A DNA stretch of 5,812 bases, from assembly GCA_041621405.1 (NCBI GenBank), contig JBFKAV010000190.1, positions 1 through 5,812 on the forward strand. Direction: 5' to 3'. The notes under the pieces were generated by a model, which saw nothing but the letters and a program-made list of their open reading frames with translations, was not told where the DNA came from and did not search any database. The position numbers were made by a program, and so were the translations under genes. This document shows, one piece after another, positions 1 through 5,274 of the stretch (position 1 is its first letter; every line of letters starts with the position of its first letter). The stretch comes from JBFKAV01 sp041621405 (GTDB lineage Bacteria > Pseudomonadota > Alphaproteobacteria > Rhodobacterales > Rhodobacteraceae).

Positions 1-485
1 AGACGGTGGCGCTCGACGCCAAGGGGATGATCGCCGAGGGCCGCGAGCTCGCCAAGATCGCCAAGAACATCGCGATCAAGGTGCCCTTGACCTGGGACGG
101 GCTCAAGGCGTGCAAGGTGCTGTCGGACGAGGGGCGGATGGTCAACGTGACCCTGTGCTTCTCGGCCAACCAGGCGCTCCTGGCGGCGAAGGCGGGGGCG
201 ACCTTCATCTCGCCCTTCATCGGCCGGCTCGACGACATCCACCTCGACGGCATGCAGGTGATCGCCGACATCCGCCAGATCTACGACAACTACGGGTTCG
301 AGACGCAGATCCTGGCCGCCTCGATCCGCAGCGTGAACCACATGAGCGAGGCGGCGAAGATCGGCGCCGACGTGGCGACCGCGCCGCCGGGCGTGATCAA
401 GGCGATGGCGATGCATCCGCTGACCGACAAGGGCCTCGACGGCTTCCTGAAGGACTGGGCGAAGACCGGGCAGAAGATCATCTGA
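1..485 (+). CDS. fsa: Transaldolase / fructose-6-phosphate aldolase family protein (TalC/Fsa type), 5' end cut off by the window
   Basis: The visible 160 or so residues are the C-terminal three quarters of a small single-domain class I aldolase barrel; the family usually has about 215-220 residues. The reading frame is open to the window edge (first full codon at base 3), so the GTG at 6 is internal. Transaldolases move a dihydroxyacetone unit between sugar phosphates in the cytosolic pentose phosphate pathway. The Schiff-base lysine is the AAG at 78-80, in the motif IKVPLT (Lys85 of E. coli FsaA). Other hallmarks are NVTLCFSANQALLAAKAGA, SPFIGRLDD, QILAASIR and the tail DWAKTGQKII. The residue matching FsaA Tyr131 is Phe here (TTC, 216-218), which is typical of true transaldolases, so the Fsa name probably overstates fructose-6-phosphate aldolase activity. 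The family assignment is firm; the exact substrate is inferred. Nothing of the promoter is visible. Confidence 0.93.
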   Translation, partial: TVALDAKGMIAEGRELAKIAKNIAIKVPLTWDGLKACKVLSDEGRMVNVTLCFSANQALLAAKAGATFISPFIGRLDDIHLDGMQVIADIRQIYDNYGFETQILAASIRSVNHMSEAAKIGADVATAPPGVIKAMAMHPLTDKGLDGFLKDWAKTGQKII

Positions 486-499
486 GGCGGCGGCGGCCG

Positions 500-519
500 G
501 CGTGACCTTCGCGTCACGC
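500..519 (+). terminator. Inverted repeat GCGTGAC-N6-GTCACGC after the transaldolase gene
   Basis: A perfect 7-base-pair stem (500-506 with 513-519) encloses the loop CTTCGC and begins 15 bases after the transaldolase stop codon. Only two T residues follow, so it is a poor intrinsic terminator by the usual rule. It could still protect the 3' end of the mRNA, or be the palindromic operator of a regulator acting on the downstream genes. The symmetry is seen directly; the role is a guess. Confidence 0.4.
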
Positions 520-543
520 TTCGCCGAAATGACCCGACCGGCG

Positions 544-552
544 TGTGGATAA
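544..552 (-). promoter_or_regulatory. Perfect DnaA box (TTATCCACA on the minus strand)
   Basis: The + strand reads TGTGGATAA, the exact complement of the high-affinity DnaA box TTATCCACA. It lies in the 140-base gap before the DUF484-xerC pair, 74 bases upstream of the DUF484 start, and just upstream of the best candidate promoter. I noticed no second copy in the window. A lone box is more likely a DnaA-responsive promoter element or a titration site than an origin. Binding is inferred from sequence identity only. Confidence 0.5.
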
Positions 553-557
553 CCTCC

Positions 558-584
558 TTCGGGTGGAGAAATTCCGCTTACATT
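558..584 (+). promoter_or_regulatory. Weak candidate promoter for DUF484-xerC
   Basis: The only AT-leaning stretch in the gap holds TACATT at 579-584, matching four of six positions of the sigma-70 -10 hexamer. TTCGGG at 558-563 is a poor -35 at a short 15-base spacing. It lies about 40 bases before the DUF484 start and just after the DnaA box. A GAATC (GANTC, the CcrM methylation target of alphaproteobacteria) lies at 601-605. The call rests mostly on position. Confidence 0.25.
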
Positions 585-625
585 CCTGTAGCCTGCGAGC
601 GAATCTTAAGGAAGGCCGCCTGGGG

Positions 626-1297
626 ATGAATGGAAAGATCGAAGCCTTGTTGCGCGAAAAGATCCTGAAGGCGCCCGAGGTGGTGCTGGAAGACCGCGAG
701 GTGATGCGGGCGCTTGTCGGCGCCAACGACCGTGCGTTGGGGCCGAACGTGGTCGACATGCGCGGGCTCGCCATGGACCGGCTGGAGGGAAGGCTCGGGC
801 GGCTGGAGGAGACCCATGCGAACGTGATCTCGGCCGCCCATGACAGCTTCGCCGGCATGCAGGCGGTGCACCGCGCGGTGCTGGGGCTCCTGGAGGCCGA
901 GAGCTTCGAGGCCTTCCTCGGCCGGCTCGAGGGGCCCACTGCCGACTGCCTGCGGGTGGACGCGATGCGGCTGGTGCTGGAATCGCGCGACGAGGCGGTG
1001 ACGGGGGAGTTTCCGAGGCTGATCGCGCTGGCCGAGCCCGGCTTCGTCGCGGCCTATGGCGGGCACGGGCGGGCGGTGCGGCTGCGGTCCGTGGCGCCGG
1101 AGGAGGCGGTGCTTTACGACGGCGCCGATATCCGCTCGGAGGCGATCCTCGCGCTCGACCTCGGCGAGGGGCGGCGGCCGGCGATGCTGGTTCTGGGCGC
1201 CGTCGACCAGGGCCAGTTCCGGCCCGGGCAGGCGATCGACCTGCTGGCCTTCTTCGGCGGCGTCGTCGAGCGGGCGCTGAGGCGTTGGCTGGCGTGA
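626..1297 (+). CDS. DUF484 family protein
   Basis: This 223-residue protein fits the DUF484 family (Pfam PF04340), whose members have a helical N-terminus and a GAF-like C-terminal domain. Seen here are an N-terminal segment with PEVVLEDREVMRALV (about residues 17-31), a helical, coiled-coil-like stretch near 48-75, and a GAF-like part from about 80. The last ends in the family signature with SEAILALDLG (171-180), DQGQFRPGQ (194-202) and LLAFFGGVVERALRRWL at the C-terminus. No catalytic residues are evident and the biochemical role is unknown. I chose ATG 626 because the family similarity begins there and GGAAGG-type purines lie at 610-615, about 10 bases upstream; an in-frame GTG at 545 would add 27 residues lying over the DnaA box. 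The stop codon overlaps the xerC start (GTGA), implying translational coupling. The DUF484-xerC pairing recurs in distant proteobacteria, which suggests a functional link with Xer recombination. Confidence 0.9.
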   Translation: MNGKIEALLREKILKAPEVVLEDREVMRALVGANDRALGPNVVDMRGLAMDRLEGRLGRLEETHANVISAAHDSFAGMQAVHRAVLGLLEAESFEAFLGRLEGPTADCLRVDAMRLVLESRDEAVTGEFPRLIALAEPGFVAAYGGHGRAVRLRSVAPEEAVLYDGADIRSEAILALDLGEGRRPAMLVLGAVDQGQFRPGQAIDLLAFFGGVVERALRRWLA

Positions 1298-2214
1298 GCC
1301 CGATATCGCCGGCGCGGGCCGAGGCGCTCGAGGCCTGGCTCGGACACCTGAAATCGCTGGACGGGCGGGCGGAGGCGACGCTCGCGGCCTATCAGGCCGA
1401 CGTGCAGGGCTTCCTAGCGTTCCTGGCCGGCCATTCGGGCGGCGAGGGCGGGACCCGGCCGCTCGCGCGGCTCGGGGTCACCGACATGCGGGCCTGGATG
1501 GCGCACGAGCGGGGGCGGGGTCTCGGCCCGCGCTCGCTGGCCCGCGCGCTGTCGTCGGTGAAATCTTTCATCCGCTGGCTCGCCGAGCGCGAGGGCTTCG
1601 ACCCGACCGCCGTCTTGTCGACGAGGGCGCCGAAATACACCCGGAAGCTGCCCCGCCCCTTGAGCGAGGAGGCGGCGCGGGAGGTGATCGACCGGATCGA
1701 GCTGCAGGCCAGCGCGCCCTGGGCGGGCCTGCGCGACGTGGCGGTGGCGACCTTGCTCTACGGCTGCGGGCTCCGGATCTCGGAGGCCCTGTCGCTGAAG
1801 GGCGGCGACCTGCCCCTCGGCGACGTGCTCAGGATCCGCGGCAAGGGCGGCAAGGAGCGGATCGTGCCGGTGATCCCGGCGGCGCGGGAGGCGGTGGCGC
1901 GCTACGCGTCCGCCTGTCCGCACCCGCTGGAGAAGCGGGAGCCGCTGTTCCGGGGCGTGCGCGGCGGCCCGCTTTCGCCTCGGCTGGTGGCCGGGGCGAT
2001 GGCGGCGGTGCGCCGCCAGCTGGGCCTGCCGGCGAGCGCCACGCCGCACGCCCTGCGCCATTCCTTCGCCACGCACCTTCTGAACGCGGGCGGCGATCTT
2101 CGCGCGATCCAGGAGCTCCTGGGCCATGCGTCGCTCTCGACCACGGAGGCCTACACGGCGGTCGACACCGCCCGCCTCATGGAAGTCTACGAGCACACCC
2201 ATCCGAAGGCCTGA
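1294..2214 (+). CDS. xerC: Site-specific tyrosine recombinase XerC
   Basis: This 306-residue protein is of normal length for XerC/XerD. It is a cytosolic DNA recombinase that acts with XerD at the dif site to resolve chromosome dimers before division. The N-terminal SAM-like core-binding domain covers about residues 5-100 and the catalytic domain about 120-300. The full active site is present: Arg161 (GCGLRISEAL), Lys184 (RGKGGKER), His252 and Arg255 (PHALRHSFATHLL), His278 (LLGHASLSTTEAY) and the nucleophile Tyr287. The start is taken as GTG 1294, which overlaps the DUF484 stop by four bases and has TGAGG 11 bases upstream. An in-frame TTG at 1285 would add three residues but sits two bases from that purine run. 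XerC is preferred over XerD or a phage integrase because of the DUF484 neighbour and the absence of mobile-element features. The gene runs tail to tail into the amidohydrolase with 15 bases between stops and no visible terminator. Confidence 0.95.
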   Translation: MSPISPARAEALEAWLGHLKSLDGRAEATLAAYQADVQGFLAFLAGHSGGEGGTRPLARLGVTDMRAWMAHERGRGLGPRSLARALSSVKSFIRWLAEREGFDPTAVLSTRAPKYTRKLPRPLSEEAAREVIDRIELQASAPWAGLRDVAVATLLYGCGLRISEALSLKGGDLPLGDVLRIRGKGGKERIVPVIPAAREAVARYASACPHPLEKREPLFRGVRGGPLSPRLVAGAMAAVRRQLGLPASATPHALRHSFATHLLNAGGDLRAIQELLGHASLSTTEAYTAVDTARLMEVYEHTHPKA

Positions 2215-2229
2215 GCGACCGCCCCGCGC

Positions 2230-3252
2230 CTAGGGAGCGAGCCATTCCGACCCGTCATTGGCCAGGATCGTGTCGAGCTCCTCCTGAGTGAACGGAAAGC
2301 GCGTCAGCGTCTCCTGCGCCTCGGCCGGGGTCTGACCGTAGTGGACGAAATAGTCGCTGCCGAACAGCACATGGCCGATCCCCCATTTTCGAAGCCGCCA
2401 GACCAGCAGTTCCCGCTGTGACCACGGCGCATCTTCGAAGAACACCAGGCAGGCGCTCACGTCGACCCAGGAGGTCTCGGGGCTGTAGCCCGACTCGCGG
2501 ACCCTGAGCCAGGTCTCGATGGCCGAGGCGTCGTTGTTGCCGGCGCAGTGGGCGTGGACCACGCGCAGCGTCGGATGCGAAGTCAGGATTGCGGCCAGCG
2601 CAGCGAAGCGCGCGCTATCGGGGGTGCCGCCGTATTCGTCCGAGACGTGCATCAGCATCGGGGCGTCGTGCTCGGCCACCTTGTCGAAGACGGCGTTCAG
2701 CGCCGCGACATGCACCGGGTCGGTCAGGTTGATGCCCGAGGCTTCGAAATGGAGCTTGACCCCCACCATACCGGGCAGAGCGAAACAGCGGTCGACCTCG
2801 GCCGGAGCACTGGGGAACAACGGGTCGATGCCGCAGAAGCCGATCAGCCGGTCGGGGTAGCGCGACACCTCGGCCGACACGTATTCGTTCTCGGGCGCCA
2901 CGTTGCGGTCGTCGGTCAGGCCGGTCGGGGCGCCGAAATAGGCACCCGACAGCACCACCGCGCGCCTGATGTTGGCCTCGTCGAGGCGTGCCACGAGATC
3001 GTCGGCCCCAGCGGCGGGCAGTCCGTCGCCGGTGAAGATGTCGGAGAGCTTCTGGCTGGCGAAATGGGTGTGCACGTCAAGCGCCGCACCGGCGGCGGTG
3101 AGGCCGTCGGCGGCCGTGGCGGCGTTCGTTTCCGACTGTGCCAAGGCACGCCCGATGCCACCCGGCGTCGTGGCGACAGGCAGCGAAACTAGGGCGGCGG
3201 CGACGAGGGTAAGGCCCGCGCTTCGACGGGGCGAGGAAATCGAGATCGACAT
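2230..3252 (-). CDS. Exported amidohydrolase, Amidohydrolase_2 (PF04909) type metal-dependent hydrolase
   Basis: This 340-residue TIM-barrel hydrolase has an apparent signal peptide: Arg9-Arg10, a hydrophobic stretch at about 12-27, and a likely signal peptidase I site ALA|Q at 36-38. It should act in the periplasm. Tat export is possible, but PRRSAGL is not a canonical motif. Metal-site candidates are His61 and His63 (DVHTHF), Lys166 (GVKLHF), His202 (MLMHV), His233/His235 (VVHAH) and Asp300 (LFGSDYF), in family order. Relatives hydrolyse or decarboxylate diverse small cyclic or carboxylated compounds, so the substrate cannot be named. ATG at 3252 is chosen because it opens the signal peptide and has GGGAG eight bases upstream; a longer reading to 3507 adds 85 Arg-rich residues unlike any domain. 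Lines checked by hand (2281-2340: 40 of 60 GC; 2581-2640: 41 of 60) are less GC-rich than xerC (1441-1500: 48 of 60), hinting at a separate history. Confidence 0.85.
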   Translation of the reverse strand: MSISISSPRRSAGLTLVAAALVSLPVATTPGGIGRALAQSETNAATAADGLTAAGAALDVHTHFASQKLSDIFTGDGLPAAGADDLVARLDEANIRRAVVLSGAYFGAPTGLTDDRNVAPENEYVSAEVSRYPDRLIGFCGIDPLFPSAPAEVDRCFALPGMVGVKLHFEASGINLTDPVHVAALNAVFDKVAEHDAPMLMHVSDEYGGTPDSARFAALAAILTSHPTLRVVHAHCAGNNDASAIETWLRVRESGYSPETSWVDVSACLVFFEDAPWSQRELLVWRLRKWGIGHVLFGSDYFVHYGQTPAEAQETLTRFPFTQEELDTILANDGSEWLAP

Positions 3253-3516
3253 GACCGAGGCTCCCGTTGCGGGAAAAGACCTTTGCGCGGCCCGGCAAGG
3301 GCCACCACGCCATGCGGGAAACTTCTTGAATGCAGGCGAAATCTCGCGATGCCCACACCTCGAAAATTGCGCTGGCTGCCGGCCGCCGGTACGAATTCGG
3401 AAGTGCCGACACTCTACGCCTGCGGCCGGATCCCGTCCACGACTCCCCTGCGCCCTACGTGATCCCCGGGGGGCGAAGACGTTGCACGGGCCCGGATTTT
3501 CCGCCATGAGGGGCCG
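3253..3516. promoter_or_regulatory. Divergent intergenic region between the amidohydrolase and pcs
   Basis: These 264 bases separate two divergent starts and should hold a promoter for each. They are less GC-rich than the genes, with short A/T runs near 3310-3370 and 3496-3500. The best + strand promoter guess is TTGCGC (3367-3372), 17 bases, then TACGAA (3390-3395), three of six matches in each hexamer. I found no convincing minus-strand promoter. Overlapping reading frames cover the stretch on both strands, but they are Arg-rich and lack domains, so I see no gene here. Confidence 0.4.
3261..3274 (-). promoter_or_regulatory. Ribosome-binding site of the amidohydrolase inside a small hairpin
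   Basis: Read on the minus strand, TCCCG-CAA-CGGGA forms a five-base-pair stem with a three-base loop. The Shine-Dalgarno sequence GGGAG (3265-3261) makes up most of its 3' arm, eight bases before the ATG. If it folds, the hairpin would hide the ribosome-binding site and lower initiation. The structure is short and its stability was not computed. Confidence 0.35.
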
Positions 3517-4221
3517 ATGACCCCGGCGCTGAAAGCCATCCTAGTCCACCTCTTCACTGCCTCGGGCGCCGTCTTCGCGATGCTGGCGATGCTGGCCGCC
3601 GTGGACGGGAAATGGGGCCTGATGTTCCTCTGGCTGGTGGTCGCCTTCCTGGTCGACGGGATCGATGGGCCGCTCGCGCGCCGCTACCACGTGAAGGCCC
3701 ACGCGCCCCAGATCGACGGGGTGCTGATGGACCTGATCATCGACTACCTCACCTACGTGTTCATCCCGGCCTATGCGCTCTTCAAGTCCGGGCTCCTGCC
3801 GGGCTGGACCGGCTGGATCGCGATCATCGTCATCACCTTTGCCAGCGCCATCTACTTCGCCGACACCAGGATGAAGACGAAGGACAATTCCTTCGCCGGC
3901 TTCCCCGGCTGCTGGAACATGGTGGTGATCGTGCTCTTCGCGGTGAAGCCCGAGTTCTGGACGATCCTGATTATCGTGATCGCCTTCGCAGTGGCGATGT
4001 TCACGCCCCTGAAATTCGTGCACCCGGTCAGGACCAGCCGCTGGCGCGCGCTGACGCTGCCGGTGGCGGCGGCCTGGACCTGGTTCGCCGGCTGGGCGGC
4101 CTGGGTCGACTTCCACCCGCAGAGCTGGGCGCATTGGGGGCTGGTGCTGACCTCGCTCTACCTGGTCTTCGCCGGGATCGCCCAGCAGCTCGTGCCCGAG
4201 CGCGGCCGAGCGCCGGGCTAG
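3517..4221 (+). CDS. pcs: Phosphatidylcholine synthase (Pcs), CDP-alcohol phosphatidyltransferase family
   Basis: This inner-membrane enzyme condenses CDP-diacylglycerol with choline to give phosphatidylcholine and CMP (EC 2.7.8.24), the one-step route that uses choline from outside. The 234 residues match normal Pcs length. The CDP-alcohol phosphatidyltransferase motif is intact in its Pcs form, Asp50-Gly51-x2-Ala54-Arg55-x12-Gly68-x3-Asp72-x3-Asp76, where the acidic residues bind the metal and the CDP group. The 12-residue spacer, longer than the 8 of general family members, points to Pcs. About eight hydrophobic segments are visible (near 7-29, 33-47, 70-88, 97-112, 127-143, 149-164, 176-195, 207-224). 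The start fits the usual N-terminus (VHLFTASGAVFAMLA). GAGGGG lies only three bases upstream, closer than ideal. It is divergent from the amidohydrolase and convergent with the EamA permease, with which it shares overlapping stop codons. Confidence 0.93.
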   Translation: MTPALKAILVHLFTASGAVFAMLAMLAAVDGKWGLMFLWLVVAFLVDGIDGPLARRYHVKAHAPQIDGVLMDLIIDYLTYVFIPAYALFKSGLLPGWTGWIAIIVITFASAIYFADTRMKTKDNSFAGFPGCWNMVVIVLFAVKPEFWTILIIVIAFAVAMFTPLKFVHPVRTSRWRALTLPVAAAWTWFAGWAAWVDFHPQSWAHWGLVLTSLYLVFAGIAQQLVPERGRAPG

Positions 4222-5054
4222 AGCCGGGTCAGGACCGCGCCGGCGACGATCAGGAGCGCGGCGAGGCCCTTCATCCGGTCCATCCGCTCGCCGAAGACGG
4301 CCCATCCGATCAGCACGGCGAAGAGGATCGAGGTCTCGCGAAGGCCCGCAACCAGCGCGATCGGCGCCAGGGTCATCGCCCAGACGGCTATGGCATAGGC
4401 GCCGAAGGAGGCCGCCGCGGCGACAAGGCCGATGCCCCAGGCGCGCGCGTCGGCGCGGAGCACGGCGCGGCCCTTCAGCGCCACCACGGCGGGAGTGAAG
4501 AACAGGGCCGAGAGGATCATCAGCCAGCCGACGTAGGCCACCGGCGCGCCCGAGACCCGGGCTCCGAGGCCATCGGCGAGCGTGTAGCCCGCCGTTGCGG
4601 CGGCCGAGCCGAGGGCGAAGGGCAGGAGCCGGCGGGATTCGCCGTTGGTGAAGACGCCGCGGGCCATCAGCGCGATGCCGAGCCCGAGCACCAGGATGCC
4701 GGCGAAATCCCGAGGGTCGAGCGGGTCGGAGAGGAAGAGCAGGCTGACCACGAGCACGATCAGCGGCGCGGCGCCGCGGGCGATCGGATAGACCCGGGAG
4801 AGGTCGCCCTGCTCGTAGGCATAGGCGAGGAAGAGCTGGTAGGCCATGTGGATCAGTCCCGAGGCGAGAAGCCAGGGCCAGACCTCGGGTGCGGGCATCG
4901 GATAGGCCGCCGCCACACCTGCGCCGATCATCGCGTGTCCGGCGGAGAGCAGGAACATCGAGGTCTGCTTCGAGAGCCCGACCTTCACCAGCGCGTTCCA
5001 GCCCGCGTGGAGCGAGGCCGCGAGGATCACGGCGAGGAAGACGCCGAGGCTCAT
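4218..5054 (-). CDS. EamA/DMT-superfamily permease
   Basis: This is a 278-residue inner-membrane transporter of the drug/metabolite superfamily with two EamA halves (about 3-132 and 145-276) and ten predicted helices. Family marks are LHAGWNALVK (15-24), GDLSRVYPIARGAAPLIV (83-100), TLADGLGARVSG (158-169) and LRETSILFAVLIGWAVFGE (238-256). Members export or import small metabolites; the substrate cannot be read from sequence. ATG 5054 is chosen because the family begins there (MSLGVFLA); the open frame continues upstream to 5639 but antisense to ogt sequence and in low-complexity Ser/Pro/Arg. No Shine-Dalgarno sequence precedes the ATG, and an 11-codon mini-ORF ends on it. It lies downstream of ogt on the same strand, 220 bases away. 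Its stop overlaps that of pcs. A choline-related role beside pcs is conceivable, because LicB-type DMT proteins carry choline, but nothing here shows it. Confidence 0.88.
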   Translation of the reverse strand: MSLGVFLAVILAASLHAGWNALVKVGLSKQTSMFLLSAGHAMIGAGVAAAYPMPAPEVWPWLLASGLIHMAYQLFLAYAYEQGDLSRVYPIARGAAPLIVLVVSLLFLSDPLDPRDFAGILVLGLGIALMARGVFTNGESRRLLPFALGSAAATAGYTLADGLGARVSGAPVAYVGWLMILSALFFTPAVVALKGRAVLRADARAWGIGLVAAAASFGAYAIAVWAMTLAPIALVAGLRETSILFAVLIGWAVFGERMDRMKGLAALLIVAGAVLTRL

Positions 5055-5086
5055 GGGCAGGGTGGAGGCTGGAACGGGCGGGTCAT
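5051..5086 (-). CDS. Possible 11-residue leader mini-ORF with Pro-Pro-Pro, stop overlapping the permease start
   Basis: The frame ATG...TGA encodes MTRPFQPPPCP. Its TGA overlaps the permease ATG as ATGA, the classic geometry of translational coupling. The permease has no Shine-Dalgarno sequence of its own, which makes coupling attractive, and a Pro-Pro-Pro stretch tends to stall ribosomes unless EF-P acts. Against this, the mini-ORF also lacks a clear ribosome-binding site, and short frames are common by chance. Confidence 0.25.
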   Translation of the reverse strand: MTRPFQPPPCP

Positions 5087-5261
5087 CGCGGCGAGGCGTA
5101 GCGGCGCGCGCCGGGGGCTGCAAGGGGGTGCCGTTCGGGACCGGGGAGGGGGGCTGTCTGCCCCCCCCCGATCGCCCGTTCCGGGCGATCCCCCCCGAGG
5201 ATATTTCACCAGGGTGACAGGCGCGGAGAGGGAGGGGCGCGAGGACTGCGCGGAACGGGCG
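5071..5261. repeat. Three copies of the 10-mer GGAACGGGCG in one gap
   Basis: The 10-mer occurs at 5071-5080 (+), 5173-5182 (minus strand) and 5252-5261 (+). The middle, inverted copy forms the loop and part of the 5' arm of the 5170-5190 hairpin, so it could pair locally or with either outer copy. The copies are exact; any function is inference. Confidence 0.5.
5148..5206. repeat. Tandem G/C hairpin intergenic element ending in CCCCGAGGATATTT
   Basis: Two adjacent perfect stems are visible: GGGGGGC-TGTCT-GCCCCCC (5148-5166) and GATCGCCC-GTTCC-GGGCGATC (5170-5190). A C run and CCCCGAGGATATTT (5193-5206) follow. From memory, G-run/CTGCCCCC hairpins followed by CCCCGAGGATATTT recur between genes in Rhodobacterales genomes, so I read this as one copy of that family. 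It lies between ogt and the permease, both on the minus strand, and may end ogt transcription or stabilise its mRNA. Neither orientation has a proper T tract after the stem, so it is not a textbook terminator. No transposase or target duplication is seen. Confidence 0.6.
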
Positions 5262-5274
5262 CCGGCTTGGGGGG

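Noticed and set aside
601..605. GANTC site as a specific cell-cycle signal
   Set aside because: Other GANTC sites occur within genes here (for example 980-984, 2492-2496, 4636-4640, 5493-5497), so one near a promoter is not distinctive by itself.
545..625. N-terminal extension of DUF484 from GTG 545
   Set aside because: The extra 27 residues cover the DnaA box and the likely promoter, have no family similarity, and a better ATG with upstream purines exists at 626.
1285..1293. TTG 1285 as the xerC start
   Set aside because: It adds three residues only, uses a rarer start codon and sits two bases from the purine run; GTG 1294 overlaps the DUF484 stop in the usual coupled way.
1294..2214. The tyrosine recombinase as integrase of a mobile element
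   Set aside because: No attachment repeats, tRNA gene, excisionase or cargo are seen, and DUF484 linkage with normal XerC length explains it as a housekeeping recombinase.
3253..3507. 85-residue N-terminal extension of the amidohydrolase
   Set aside because: It is Arg- and Cys-rich without a domain, would bury the signal peptide inside the protein, and ignores the good ribosome-binding site before 3252.
5102..5113. Palindrome CGGCGCGCGCCG as an operator
   Set aside because: Such self-complementary GC strings are expected by chance in DNA of this composition, and there is no second half-site or promoter next to it.
5206..5217. TCACC-AG-GGTGA as an operator
   Set aside because: It is short, with a two-base centre, and sits at the edge of the hairpin repeat; no promoter could be placed beside it.
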